64,000 nucleotides of DNA from Isoetes taiwanensis (Eukaryota; Streptophyta; Lycopodiopsida; Isoetales; Isoetaceae), in the NCBI GenBank assembly GCA_021234155.1, contig JAJEKV010000164.1, positions 62,001-126,000 on the forward strand. Direction: 5' to 3'. Below, piece by piece: positions 1-11,386 of this stretch. The first letter of the stretch is position 1. Each line of letters opens with the position of its first letter. The translations under genes were made by a program, and so were the position numbers. The notes under the pieces are model-generated. The model ran no database searches. It worked only from the letters and a program-made list of their open reading frames with translations, and was not told the DNA's origin.

Positions 1-1091
1 ACATGTGTACACCCGTAATCAAAGATTGCTCCCCATCATCAAGGGAAAATTCAAGAAAGGTGGAGCAAAGATGGAAGCTTGCATTTGGCCTTGGATGCAA
101 CTCCAATTGCCAATCGAGCATCTCTTTGTAAATGAACCGGAGGGGGCTCATGAATGCGGATCAAGCTAAGCCTCCGCAATGATATTATATTTTGTTCAAA
201 TGCTAAGGTTTTGGAGTGAGGTTTAAGGATTCCGTAACTCACCCGGGCATCGAGTCCACCCTATCAGCTTTTGAATCGGCCTCCATTGACCTTCAAGTCA
301 TGGTGAAGTCGCCCTTCAAGCTTCAATAACAGAGTTCTTGGGAGCTCCGGCCTTGCGACTTCAAAAACAAAACAGGGGAGAATAGGGCTCCGGGGAATCA
401 TTGCAAAGGCCAATTTGGAATGGTCGTTGGAGTTGAGTGTGTTGATACCAGTATTGTGCGGGAAAGAGGGACTTGGAGTAATGATTGTAGCAGATTGAGT
501 AATGCGGATGCGGTGAAAGCAGTGAAAAAAATGATAAGTGGAAGGGGATTTAGTCGACCGCATGCATTGGCGTGTATAGTTTGCGCCTATCTATGTTAGG
601 CCCCATCCATCAATCCGTGGATGGGCATGCATTGGTGATGCCGGACATGAGATGGGCCATCCTGAATCTCGGATGCATGAGGCGATGGCTACCGGATCCA
701 TGGCCGAGCTTACCACGAATTCCTGCCCGGGTTTACCACATCCCAGAGTAGGAATACGGCGTTCTATTCCGTCTGATAGCCTGATCTTCTGCTGTAAGGG
801 GTTTTGACCCATTACAAATTGATTGGGAATCAATTCGGCCTGTTCTAAGCTACTTCAATTTTTGGTGTTAGCTTAGCGAGACGCTCCAATTGGGAGTGTT
901 CTTGATTGCTCTTTGAGCAATACTGCTGTTGCAGTATCAAGTTCTTGTGTTAGAACTTCTGAAGCTGGGCTTCAGACTGATCCTGGGGAACAATAAGCGA
1001 TCGTGCATGGGGAGCTCAGGGAGTTCACGGTTGTGGGAAATTCTGGGAATTCTAGGTAGCGCGGTCTATCTACTTTTTGTAGGCATTGACA
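1..1091 (+). repeat. 5' LTR and upstream flank of Ty3/gypsy element 1 (LTR start not resolved)
   Basis: The LTR end is placed at 1091 because a primer-binding site follows four bases later and the LTR ends in ...GACA. I could not find the matching 3' LTR, so the start of the LTR cannot be fixed. No coding sequence is evident here; the reading frames on both strands are short and do not resemble proteins I know. A small inverted repeat (CCCATCCA ... TGGATGGG) lies at about 601-626. Confidence 0.5.
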
Positions 1092-1094
1092 GTT

Positions 1095-1106
1095 TGGTAT
1101 CAGAGC
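1095..1106 (+). promoter_or_regulatory. Primer-binding site, initiator-Met tRNA type
   Basis: TGGTATCAGAGC is the usual plant retrotransposon site complementary to the 3' end of initiator methionine tRNA. It is used to prime minus-strand DNA synthesis. The same site occurs at 13,609 and 63,553 in this window, each just after an LTR. Confidence 0.85.
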
Positions 1107-1119
1107 AAGGTTTAGAGCC

Positions 1120-2476
1120 ATGACTGATCCGATGCAGAATATGGCGCAGCCAATTGATGGGTTGCCAACTGTTGCTCTAACAAATGGCATAGTGCCCGCG
1201 CTTCGTGATATTCATCTGGAAGACCTGCCAGTATTCGATTTTGAAGCGATGCTGCAGGCACAACCTCCCGCTGTTAGTGAGCAACCTCTTAGTAATATCG
1301 GGCACCCTGGGGGTGACCCAATCTCACAGGCAGGTTTAGTTACTAGCGAGGTGAGTACCATTGTCGTGGAGTGAGCTCTCGGGAGCAAAGCTCCAACAAA
1401 GACAATTGTTACGGCGACGACAACAAGCATTATCGTATTTGAGAGAATTCTCAAGAAGAGCAATCTTTGATTGCTAGAACTCTAGATAATATGCAGAGAC
1501 AAAGGAATCGGTGGATACTGGAAAGTGCTGCCCGGAGCCAGCGCCTTAGGGAATCTATTGACCGGCTTACACCTTAACTCTAGAAGTATTGCAAATAATT
1601 CCACAACCCAAGCTGCACGAGGTACTACTAGGGGATCTAGGGGTGAGTGCACCACTTGGAGTTGGTCACTTATCGGACACACGCCAACTGGATCAGGAAT
1701 GATCCTCCCGAGGAGACCGAACGCTCTTGGAGGAGGAAATCAAAGCTCGAAAAGATGAAAATGCCAAGTTTGATGGGACAGAACACCAGAGGATGTGATG
1801 CTCGTTGGGTCGCATGAAATATATTATGCAAAATACTAAGAAAGGTGACACAAAAAAGGTATTGCACGCTCTCTTAAGCTGAAAGGTGCCGGGCGCTGTG
1901 GTGGGCTATCCACACCGAGCATGAAAGACTTTTCTGGCCTTGGACTTTCCGCAGTTTATTCAAGGATGAGTACGCCACTTTGACAAATGCCATGCACTAA
2001 TATCACTCCGGGAGTCAGTGCAAATCGATACAGGAGTACGTGAGTAAACTCCGAGGGTTATTCGCAAGACTTCCCGATCTTACCCCTCAGATGAGGGTAG
2101 ACCACTTTGTCAATGGTCCGAAGGAAGTCAGTATTAAGACACACTTGTTGCAAGCGTAACCCAAGGGCTTTGAGGAAGCAAAGGAGCTTGCAAGAAAATT
2201 GGTTGGTCGTGGAGGAACCCGTGAAGACCAAGAAGAGTTTTGTCCGGAAATCAAAACGAAGCTAAAATTGCGGATGGAGCGCCATCCGCTAAAAAGCCGA
2301 AGCGAATCGGGCCGAATAAAAAGGTTGTGGGGCAGTCTAAAGATTCCGGTCAGAAGAAAGCAGTTATAAAGTGTTATAACTGCCAAGGCATGGGCCATTA
2401 TGCGAGAGAATGTCCTAAGCCACAAAAGCCAAAGAAAGGCGGTAGCTGCGACGGCCAAAACACCATCGGATGGTGA
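1120..2476 (+). pseudogene. Ty3/gypsy element 1 gag remnant with CCHC zinc knuckle
   Basis: The region begins with an ATG 13 bases after the primer site and ends in a CCHC zinc knuckle of the form C-x2-C-x4-H-x4-C (CYNCQGMGHYAREC, about 2371-2412), which is the nucleic-acid-binding motif of gag nucleocapsid. Between these points the frame is interrupted by stops (1374 and several between 1780 and 2240) and shifts. The gag is therefore dead. It would have formed the particle shell of the retroelement. The order LTR, primer site, gag, protease identifies the element's orientation as plus. Confidence 0.75.
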
Positions 2477-2559
2477 AGCTGTGAAGACGTCGGCCATCGC
2501 GAGAGAAGAAAGCATGGTAAATGATTCTTCTAAAGTTTTCTTTGGTAAAGTCATACGTG

Positions 2560-3125
2560 TTCTAGGTAGAATCAAAGAAAAGAACATGATTGTTCTTATT
2601 GATAGCTAGGCCTGGAGCTGACAAAGGTGACTTCGTATGTAGTTGAAGGGGAGGCGGGGCCTCAGATTCAGCGTGGAGATCAACAAGCGTAGGCTTAGAC
2701 TTGATACTTCAAGATAGAAGTTCACCTAAAGCAGTACAGTTTAAAATTGATGTTGATTTGATCAATTTGAAACATTATGATGTCATTTTAGGGATAAAGT
2801 GGCTTCAAACCGCACGTCCGCTCATTGACTGGGCGTCCCATGTGTTAACTTTTGAGTTAGAAGACACTAAGTGTGTCAGTATACAAGGATCACCATATGT
2901 AGGATCCGGGAAATTGTTGTCGGCCACTCAGGCCAAAACTGCTTCTAGAGTGAATAATTATCAAGTTTTTGGAATTTATGTATATGATAATAATATATGT
3001 GTTAAAACTTGTAATTCACTTGTAGAGCAACCGGATGAAAGCTCCAAGCTTCATCCTCAATTACTTGATCTTTTGGAAAGATACAAGGATGTGTTTCTCG
3101 AGGAGTTGCCTATAGGGCCACCTGA
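2560..3125 (+). pseudogene. Ty3/gypsy element 1 protease and start of reverse transcriptase
   Basis: A stop interrupts the segment near the protease active site (LIDS followed by TAG at about 2607). The longest open stretch, 2701-3273, carries the retropepsin C-terminal signature YDVILGIKWL (about 2777-2806), and then the usual linker into reverse transcriptase (LLERYKDVFLEELP). The reverse transcriptase itself is absent: the reading runs straight into the ~195 bp tandem repeat at about 3125. RT, RNase H and integrase are missing, so the element is a truncated relic. Confidence 0.75.
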
Positions 3126-3790
3126 CCAAGGGGTGGCCAAACCGGTGAAGCCAACCAACACGACCAACAGAACCACCGAGTCGGGTGGGGATCTGACTAA
3201 TCGGATTGACCGAAGGAAGGGCAACCGACCAGTCATGACCAACACAAGTTGGGATCTTAAGTGGGTTTTCTAGTAAGTACCCAGCCGAAACCAACTGGAG
3301 GTGACCAAAACCGAGGAGCCTTTACAGGGAATTGGCTAGCCAACCCGGCATCAAACAACAACAGAACCAACTCGTCGGGTGGGGAACTGACTAACCGGAC
3401 TGCCGAGGGAAGGGAAACCAACCAGTCATGACCAACCCAAGTTGGGATCTTAGGTGGGTTTTCTAATAAGTGCTCAGCTGAAACCAACGGAGGTAACCAA
3501 AACCGAGCAGCCTTCACATGGAACGAATTGACTAGCCAACCCAACATCGAACAAGAACGGAACCAACCAGTCGGGTGGGGAGCTAACTATCCGGAGTGAC
3601 CGAGGGAAGGGGAACTAACCCGTCATGACCAACCCAAGTTGGGATCTTAAGTGGGTTTTCTACTAAGTGCCCAGTCGAAATCAATCAAAGGTGACCAAAA
3701 CAAAGGAGCCTTTACAAGGAACTGGCTAGCCAATCTGACACCGGACAAGAATAGAACCAATCAGTCGGACAGCAAGGATCCAAGAGCTGA
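3125..3790 (+). repeat. Minisatellite of about 195 bp unit, about 3.4 copies
   Basis: The landmark AGTTGGGATCTTAAGTGGGT (with small changes) recurs near 3247, 3439 and 3636, giving a period of 192-197 bp. Each unit also carries a CGAAGGGAAGG-type segment and a TAGCCAACCC segment. The array starts exactly where the gypsy RT should begin, and its first unit still reads in frame with the upstream ORF, so the stop at 3273 lies inside the array. Confidence 0.8.
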
Positions 3791-4204
3791 AAGGGAGCGC
3801 ATTAACTTGTGCATTTTGGAGTAGCCAAATGATCCAGTGTACTAAGGTGCACAAAAGGCTAAAGCAACCCCGTGGGGTAGCTAAAACCCCTGGGGGATTC
3901 ACATAGTGTAGGCCGTATATACCATGTGAGTGGACGATAAGGGGTTTTTTTTAACCTAAAGCGTACGAATACGTACGGGAAGGGGTTCTTTAGACCTTAA
4001 AAAAATCCAATCTCTAGTGATGTATTTCATACGAAAATGGGTCTTTTAGGCCTTAAAAAAAAGCGTATATGAAGGGGTTTTTTATGACCCCTTCCTCGCA
4101 CATGGCGTATCCCTTATACACTAAGTGGTATCCCCGGGCTAAAACCGAGTGAGCAAACTGCTTGAGTTATTACAAATCCACTGTGATTTCAGTATGGATT
4201 CCCA
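3791..4204. other. Non-coding stretch with AAGGGGTTTTTT/ACGTAC motifs
   Basis: No gene is seen. Between about 3938 and 4115 a loose repeat alternates runs of GGGG, TTTTTT, CCTTAAAAAA and TACG-type palindromes (for example CGTACGAATACGTACG). It looks like decayed satellite or LTR sequence. Confidence 0.35.
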
Positions 4205-4575
4205 ACTTTCTTGCAACCTATTCGGGATCTAGAGCCCCTAACCCTAGGCCATTGTGCTGGCTCCCACGGTCTTGGAACCTTGTTCGCACTTGAAACTCCA
4301 TTTCAAGAACTGTCTGCTGTGGCATAGCCTAGCATAGCAGCCCCCTGAGCGTGTGTGCATCCGAAGGAACAAGATCTACTTCGAACCCTTCGAAGATTAT
4401 GGAGACGCTTGAAGCAGGAGGGAGTTCTTTAGGAGCAACTGTTTGGAATAGATTCTTTAGTAGATCATCTAGAAGTTAGAGTTCCAGATGGGTTAGTATT
4501 TCGTATCTCCGGTAGAGCCATTCTAGAACCTTCAGTCTAGATCTTGAACCCTAATCAATGAACCTTAACTGTAAG
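4205..4575. repeat. Left arm of a long inverted repeat
   Basis: Read against the reverse complement of 5620-5975, this arm aligns along its whole length. Shared landmarks include CCCTAACCCTAGGCCA, TTCTAGAACC, AGATCATC and GAACCCTAATCAATGAACC. The inner edges are the most similar (about 60 bp nearly identical) and similarity falls outward. The two arms enclose a ~1.04 kb repeat element. Confidence 0.75.
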
Positions 4576-5619
4576 TGTGACGCTCCCCACTAAATATACA
4601 TTGCCAGATCCTACATCTCGTGGACATCCAGCCCTCTGGCCGCATGGGCCGTCCATCTATCTCGCACCCAAGATATCTCCAGTGCGGGAAGGGGACACGG
4701 AGGTGCCTTGACGCCCTTCCCCTATGGGCTCCTATAACAGCGGAACCATAACACAACGTCAGACTAACACTAAATAATACAATCAACTACCTTGAAGAGT
4801 AGCACATCTATACTACTAAAGATACATCAAAGATATCAATATGTCGTAAACATATGAGCTCCTACCCAGGCGCAGACTCGTAAGGTAAGTAGACTGACAG
4901 CTGGGCCTCAAGATAGAGCAGACCGATATATGGCAACGGCAGGGCTGGCTATAGACAATGGCTAGGATTGACCACTCCATCCGCCCCTCCTGTGCATGCT
5001 TTGCAGATGGGCTAGATCGGGCTCTAGCGTGACTATAACATGTCGGATACGTAATCTCATGGTATCACCCATTGAGACTACTCCAGGTTTCCCCGGTTCG
5101 ATGAGGTAGGAAGAGTTGAATCTCCCCTTCCCGGGGTCTAGTGGCTCCATGGGCGACTAGAGGATCGTGGCGACACACGATTCGTACCCAATTGAACTCC
5201 CCAAAACAAGAGACAGGCCAACACCTGCAACTCCTAAGGGTCAGGGCGACACCATTGATCCAGGAAGTGTCGGACCCATACCCGACCCACACGAAGTGAC
5301 CGACTATACGCCTAGCTCACTGGGTCCCTAGTAGCCGCGCTCAGCAGGGATCTCCCTCTGCTTTGCCACTAGCCTTGTTGTATGGTGCTAAGTCACTCCA
5401 TAGCCCCTGTAGCTGGGTGGGTTCCTATGCACAAGCCGCATAATAATATGAACTAAGGTGTCTAAACTAAAAGCATCATCTAGATAATAGTTACTAGGTC
5501 TCTACCCCCCTTTCCAATACACAAGAGGTGCAACATAAGATCAACCAACATCGTACATCAACATAACATGGTAAATAATGAAGATACATCTAAGCCTAAT
5601 CACATGCATCTAACTTACA
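4576..5619 (+). repeat. About 1.04 kb non-coding repeat, copy A
   Basis: It begins TGTGACGCTCCCCAC and ends TAACTTACA, so it has the TG...CA form of a solo LTR. A diverged second copy lies at 11,714-12,746 in reverse orientation, and the two align over their full length (for example the GGGAAGGGCG segment and the AGTGACTTAGCACC/GGTGCTAAGTCACT segment). No long reading frame or family-specific motif is present. Flanks are the inverted arms rather than a clean 5 bp duplication, so solo-LTR status is not proved. Confidence 0.6.
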
Positions 5620-5975
5620 GTTAGGGTTCATTGATTAGGGTTCCAAACCTAGACTAGGGGTTCTAGGAAGGCTCACTAGCAAGATAAGATACTAGGTCAT
5701 CTGGAATCCTAGGTTCCCGATGATCTACCTATGAAGCTACTATGAATATCTGCTCCGGACGAACTTCCTCCAACTCCTGGGTCTCCATGACTTGATGATG
5801 AGTCGAATGGTTCTTCCTCCTTCTGTTGAGCGTACTGCCTTGGGGCTATCGATCTGAGCCACGCCGCAACGAACGGTGTTCGAAACAGAGTTCCGAGCGA
5901 AGAACAGGTCTCAAGATAGATGGAGCCAAAAAGTGGCCTAGGGTTAGAGTTAGGGTACTTATAAATTAGGGTTCC
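5620..5975. repeat. Right arm of a long inverted repeat
   Basis: Reverse complement of 4205-4575 with moderate divergence. The inner 60 bp (GTTAGGGTTCATTGATTAGG and onward) are nearly identical to the left arm. A transcript across both arms would fold into a hairpin of roughly 360 bp stem. Confidence 0.75.
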
Positions 5976-7100
5976 ATGGGGTGCTTCCATGGGGTGGGTG
6001 CCCACTCGGTTGAGGCCATCCTATATTATAAAATTATAGTGAATGTCTGTTGTGAATGTCGCCCTAGATGGGACGGCTGAGATCATTCGTGGCTTAGATC
6101 AGACGATTTCTGTGATTTCTAACCCTAAAAGTCATTTTTCCCTATCGTGTTTTCCAAGAGCATGGCAACCATCGAGCTTCCTCCCATTAAATCGTGGTAG
6201 CCAGAAGCAAATCGTGGTGGGCAGGGAAGGAATTTCTGTAAGGTCCTCAAACTCTTTGAACCCAAAGATGGATGCTCTGAGTGACGGCCCACCTTCTTTA
6301 TCTCATTTTGTTCTTCATGTCTGCCATTGTGAAATTGGTGAGCTGTGGGTGAAAGGGATGTGAGTCATGGGAATCGTGGCATGCCTTAGTATGCCTTGCA
6401 ACTCCAAAAGCCACTGTATTTCCAGTGTAAAAAATGCAAAGCCATGGCTACTCCGATCTGTAACAGAAAGAGAAGCCCAAAAGGTAAGATTTTTTCCGCT
6501 GCCCAAAATTTCGTCTTCAACTAGGACCTTTTGATGCCTGAATGCTCTGACTCCGTTATAGTTAGCTTATCAGGCTGAAGAGCAAAGTATTCTAGGCGAC
6601 CGATATTTGCTAAGATATGGTGCCAATTCTTGAAGCCTTTCTTCCAAATGTACACTGAAGTTAAGATTGAGATGCATCCACTGATATTTCGTAGCCACCC
6701 TTCCTGAAGTATTTAATCTGTGCTCAAGGCATGATGAGGTTCTCGGCCAGGGGCATAGCTCCTCATGCAAGGTATTAGGTCTTTCTGTTTTTAAGCTTTT
6801 GATTATGGCATGCTGAAAGGGAGGCAGGGCAGTTTCCAAAGGTCTGAGTCCTCCACATCTGGAAAGCAAAGTATAGATAGACGATTTCATCCTGTTACAT
6901 ATGATGCTGAAGGGAACAAGCTACAGTGACTCTCCTGCTAGAAACGGCAGCTCTGCTTCAGCAAACTTCTGCAGGATCAATCTTTGATCTATCTAGCTTC
7001 CATAAATTCTAAACTATTGATTATTTCAGAGCCATTCTTGGTAAGGAGGAGCGCTTCCCAAGGGCACTGCCCCTGACAAAAGAAGTTATCGAGATGCAAC
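5976..7100. other. Unresolved region, possibly a 5' leader and first exon of a decayed gene
   Basis: A plus-strand frame of 106 codons (6043-6363) starts in a context that resembles a 5' leader and is followed by GT-containing donor-like sites. I cannot match it to any family, and no downstream exon can be linked to it with confidence. The rest, to 7100, shows no convincing coding sequence on either strand. Confidence 0.2.
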
Positions 7101-7104
7101 TATA

Positions 7105-7172
7105 GCTTGCTTTCGCTACAGATTTGAACCCCAGCCGTAGCCGCTAAGAACCTTGCTCTACCATAGCCGCCC
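7105..7172 (-). repeat. tRNA-like SINE head (RNA polymerase III promoter boxes)
   Basis: On the minus strand the sequence contains an A-box-like GGTAGAGCA and, about 35 bp later, a B-box-like GGGGTTCAAATC, spaced as in a tRNA gene. It does not fold into a full tRNA with a normal anticodon arm, so a tRNA-derived SINE or a decayed tRNA is more likely than a working tRNA. The 3' end of the SINE was not defined. Confidence 0.4.
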
Positions 7173-7308
7173 TCTTGATGCAGACCCCTGCGTCGTCTTT
7201 TCTTCTGCACAAATGCAAGAGTTAGTGGTTAAAGTAAGCAACATGGTGAGTTTGTTGTGCCTTTAACGTTATAACATCCAAATGCAGATCCCTACATTTC
7301 TTACATCT

Positions 7309-7401
7309 AGAATAAGCGATCCATGGATGCCCTGTCTGTATTAGTGAAGTTTCAGGAGATGCTAAAATCAATACAAACTGCTGATACCTACATTGCTGGT
7401 A
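7309..7401 (+). pseudogene. Isolated exon-like segment of an unidentified gene
   Basis: An acceptor-like CTAG at about 7308 is followed by an open segment encoding an amphipathic stretch (MDALSVLVKFQEMLKSIQTA) that ends at a good donor, G|GTAAGTC. It precedes the duplicated exon pair in the same orientation and could be part of the same gene. I do not recognise the protein. Confidence 0.35.
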
Positions 7402-7539
7402 AGTCAGAAGAGTAAACGTTTACAAATTTAAGGCCTTTAAAGTCTTTTATTCCATGTCAAGGCTACGCAAATTACTGAAAATACCATTTTCAACATAAAA
7501 CATGTAGATTAATGTCTTTTATGAGCAATCATGGACTGC

Positions 7540-7707
7540 AGTATTATTTTAGCAGGATCTGGATGTTTCAGGTGAGCTTTAAAATATTTTTCCACCACAT
7601 TTTGTAAGATCTTGACTTACATTTATTTTGTAGGTGGTAGAAGCAAGCCAGACAGCTGACCGCCCCGTGAACTATGAGACTGGTGCAAATTACGTCATTG
7701 ACAAGGT
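7540..7707 (+). pseudogene. Two-exon block, copy 1, of an unidentified gene
   Basis: The first exon encodes GLQYYFSRIWMFQ and ends at CAG|GTGAGC. The second follows TTTTGTAG and encodes VVEASQTADRPVNYETGANY and a few more residues, ending at AAG|GTAATG. The intron is about 75 bp. The whole block, intron included, recurs about 580 bp downstream at roughly 95% identity. I do not recognise the protein family. The intact splice signals show it came from a spliced gene. Confidence 0.5.
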
Positions 7708-8114
7708 AATGAACTCTACCTTATATACCATGTTATTTTGAACTTCCTACAATATGTGAATCTCACTTAAATCTTGAATATATTCAATCCGTTGCTATTT
7801 GGCATATTCTTTGAATGTAGACTCATATTCTTTGAACTATTTGTAATTTATGCTTTGCTGCACAACAAAAAATAGAAAGCCAGCTACTTTCTTTTCTATT
7901 GGAATATCACATGCATGTCCTGCAATGCCAATGATAGCTAAACAGGAGGATTGGAATTGTAGGTGGATCTTTCCAGAAAGTAGGTTTCTGATAAGGCAGC
8001 ATTGTCACAAGGTCTACCATTGCAGATTTTTAGTCCAAGGTTTGTAACATAAATGCCATTTTTGAGCAACGCTACCCTCAAAAGAACTATGTTGAAACAT
8101 TTTGTTTTCTTCAG

Positions 8115-8298
8115 GTACATCTTGGACTGCAGTATTATTTTAGCAGGATCTGGATGTCTCAGGTGAGCTTTAAAATATTTTTTCACCACATTTTGTAAGA
8201 TCTTGACTTATATTTATTTTGTAGGTGGTAGAAGCAAGCCAGACAGCTGACCGCCCCGTGAACTACGGCACTGGTGCAAATCACGTCATTGACAAGGT
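8115..8298 (+). pseudogene. Two-exon block, copy 2, of an unidentified gene
   Basis: It is a direct duplicate of the block at 7540-7707. The first exon here has a clear acceptor (TTCTTCAG|GTACATC), encodes VHLGLQYYFSRIWMSQ and ends at CAG|GTGAGC. The second exon differs from copy 1 by a few substitutions (YETGANY versus YGTGANH). Since the intron is kept as well, the duplication happened at DNA level. Either copy could be a remnant of a host gene or a fragment carried by the adjacent Helitron. Confidence 0.5.
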
Positions 8299-9243
8299 AA
8301 TGTTTAACTCTACCTTCAAAGTGTTAACAAGTGAATGAAAGCTGAGAAAGATGTTTCTATGGCTCAGACATGTTTCTATGACGCATGACAAAATTCCAAC
8401 AGCAGCGGTCTACCCAATTCGCAGACAGCGTGCAGGATCCACACACCAAAGCAAACCCGTCAAGCAACTACTTGCAATAAGATTGCACGTAGCCCTGCAA
8501 CACTGCAATTTCCAGATCCTCTTCAAAGCCCCGCATGCCCATTTAGTGACTTATGGGAGTAGAAGCAAACCGTTTCAAGCAACATTACACATTTGTTGCC
8601 CTAGATGTAACAACGAATTTGGTGTTCTGTTAATTGCCAAATTCGTATGTGGTAAACGTCAAATGCCAAACGTGGTAAACGCAAAACTTAGAAAAGGCAA
8701 GAAGAATGTTTTTGAGAAACGTCCTTTTAGACCTTTTGCCTAGCTTTAAAAAACAACCTACAATGACTTATAAAAAGTGACGTGTAGAAAAAGCAAAGAA
8801 AAAAATCCTACCCGTTTTCTCTTTTCGAAGGTGACCTTTTCAAAAAATAGCCTTTTAGGCCTTTTGCGTGGCTTAATAAATAGCCTCTAGCATATCTCTT
8901 TGCACATAATTGCCTAGCTTTGAAAACGGCCTAGGATGATCTATAGAAAATGACAGAGAAAAAACAAAAGAAAACATCCTACCCTGTCTCTCTTTTTCAA
9001 AAGTGACCTTTTTTTAGGAATCGCCTTTTAGATTTTTTGCGTAATGACATATAGAAATAGCAAAGAGAAAAGATTCTAACCTTTTTCTCTTTTTCAAAGG
9101 TGACCTTTTTCAGAAATAGCAAAGAGAAAAGATTCTAACCTTTTTCTCTTTTTCAAAGGTGACCTTTTTCAGAAATAGCTTTTTAGACCTTTTGTGTAGC
9201 TTAATAAATAGCCTCTAGCATATCTCTTTGCGCATAATAAGTG
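8299..9243 (+). repeat. Helitron 5' region with tandem and dispersed AT-rich repeats
   Basis: Blocks of the type TAGCCTTTTAGGCC...TTAATAAATAGCCTCTAGCATATCTCTTTG occur at about 8848-8912 and 9175-9240. A ~58 bp unit (AGAAATAGCAAAGAGAAAAG) is repeated in tandem between about 9048 and 9170. The 3' copy runs directly up to the Rep start codon, so these repeats probably belong to the element's promoter region. A 130-codon frame at 8351-8743 has no recognisable domain. The Helitron's 5' TC end was not located. Confidence 0.5.
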
Positions 9244-11386
9244 ATGAATAACGAACAAGAACGAAGGCTTGCAGCAAAGAGAGATAGGTATAGAAAGAAG
9301 CGTGCTGCAGAGACAGCTCAAGAACGTGAAATTCGTTTGGAGAAACAAAGAGAGAATTACAAAAGAAGAAAGTTGCAACATGCTACTCTAGAAACAGAGG
9401 AACATCGTTTGCGAAGAATGGCAGTAAATGCACAACAAAGACGTGATGAAAGACGCCAAATAGCCACCACAGAAACTGAAGAGCAAAATCGGCAAAGATT
9501 GGCCGAACTTGCCCGACATCGACGCGAGAAGCGAGCTCGCGATGCTGCAACAGAAACAGAAGAGGAGCAACAACAAAGATTGGATGAAGTTGCACAATAT
9601 CAACGTCAATTGAGGGCCCACCCTTCTACATACAGAATAGCAAGGACTATTGAAAACACACAGATCGAACGACACCATTGTGGGCCATTCAACAGGGAAT
9701 GCATGCATTGTGGGGCATTGGCATTCAAGGATGATGGTACAAATTGTTGTCATGATGGGCAAATCAAGTTGGAGCCTCTACAACCAATGCCCCATCTCAT
9801 TCAGATGTTACTACGCCGCCAACACTCAAAAGCCAATAATTTCTACCAGTACATTAGGACCTACAATAGTGCACTAGCCTTTGCTTCCTTTGGCGCACAT
9901 ATCGAGCAGTTTGAAGGCCACGGCCCGTACTGTTTCAAGATCCAAGGGCAAACTTATCATAGAGTAGGGCCAGCTTATGCTGATGATTCTCAAGCTGCAA
10001 CGTACTCCCAGCTTTATATTCTGGATGCCGACTGCGCCCATGAAACACGAGCTCAGAACCCCCAGAATGCAAATTGTGATAGCCACCTCCTCAAAGAACT
10101 AGATGTTGAGCTGCGCAACGTCAACCCCTATGCATCAGCTCTTATGATGATGCATGAGGTAGAACATCAGGCACAACGTTCGGGCGAAGGTGTAATGGAT
10201 ATTAGGATGTACTTTAACACTGACCGGAGCCTGGACCATAGGAGGTACAACCCATCATACTCAAACGAAGTAGCAGTCATATTTGTAAACCCAGATGGGG
10301 AACCGCCATTTGATAGAGACGTCTGCATACACCAAAAGGGTGGCGGTCTCAAGAAGATCCAAATCACAGACCCAAATCTTGATCCCTTGGTTTATCCCTG
10401 ATCAGGGCTGGAGAATAGAAATGAAGAAGGCAGAAACATCTTTTGGTTCAACATCTTCAAAGAAGCAGGAGAATATAAGTATGCTTCAATTCTACAATTA
10501 TCGGCTGGCAATAAGAGGCCCAACTTGCAATCCACTGCTTTGTGCAGGCAAGCTAACGCAACAATTCATTGTTGATATCTACTCGAGAGTGGAGGCAAAC
10601 AATTTAAACTGGATCGAGCAAAACCAAAGGAAGCTGCGAGTTGAGCTGTATCAAGGCCTCATCGACTACATAGACCATGAAGCAGAGCGAAGAGGCTTAA
10701 GATCTGGCAAGCTGGTCATCCTGCCTTCTTCGTTCAATGGGAGCCCAAGAGCAATGCAACAAAACTACCAGGACTCAATGGCCTTGATACGAAGATTTGG
10801 CAAAGCAGACCTTTTTGTGACATTTACCTGCAACCCAAATTGGATAGAGATTAGACACAACCTGCTCCATGGACAACAACCACATGATAGGCCCGACTTG
10901 ATTGCATGCATATATCACACAAAGCTCAAGGCATTCTTCCACGACCTCTTTGATAACGATATCTTGGGCAAGGTGAAGGCGCACACGTACACGATACAGT
11001 TTCAGAAGCGAGGGCTTCCACATTGTCACCTCCTCATGATTCTCGAGCAAGAAGACAAAATTCGGGATAGCGATGCCATTGACAGCATCACGAGTGCTGA
11101 GGTGCCAAGTCTAGAAAACCCTGATCTACGAGAGATTGTCATTAAGCATATGGTCCATGGACCATGTGGCCCACTCAACCCTAAAGCTCCTTGCATGGAA
11201 GCCAAGGAAGGAAGCTCGACAAAGGAATGCACAAAGGGATTTCCAAAACCATTTAATGAGCACACTAGAGTCAACACAAATGGCTATCCAGAGTACAGAA
11301 GACGAGACACAGGCCACTTTATGAGGGGTGACACGCCTATTGACAATAGGTGGATAGTACCCCACAATCGAAATTCTACAGGATGA
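9244..11386 (+). pseudogene. Helitron Rep (HUH endonuclease) gene, frameshifted and lacking the helicase
   Basis: The first part (ATG 9244 to 10,401) has an arginine/lysine-rich N-terminal region, coiled and with repeated TETEE segments, then the start of the Helitron_like_N domain. A frameshift near 10,393 moves the rest into another frame, which continues to 11,386. That second part holds the Rep core with ADLFVTFTCNPNW and the HUH motif in QKRGLPHCHLLMIL (about 11,003-11,044). The tyrosine motif and the SF1 helicase that normally follow are missing; the frame ends and the 3' terminus comes only 175 bp later. The protein would nick and join single-stranded DNA in rolling-circle transposition. 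This copy is internally deleted and non-autonomous. Confidence 0.85.

Noticed and set aside
3057-3547. Minus-strand ORFs in the minisatellite
   Set aside because: They repeat with the array period and have no similarity to proteins.
7105-7172. Functional tRNA gene
   Set aside because: The acceptor and anticodon arms do not pair properly; only the pol III boxes are recognisable.
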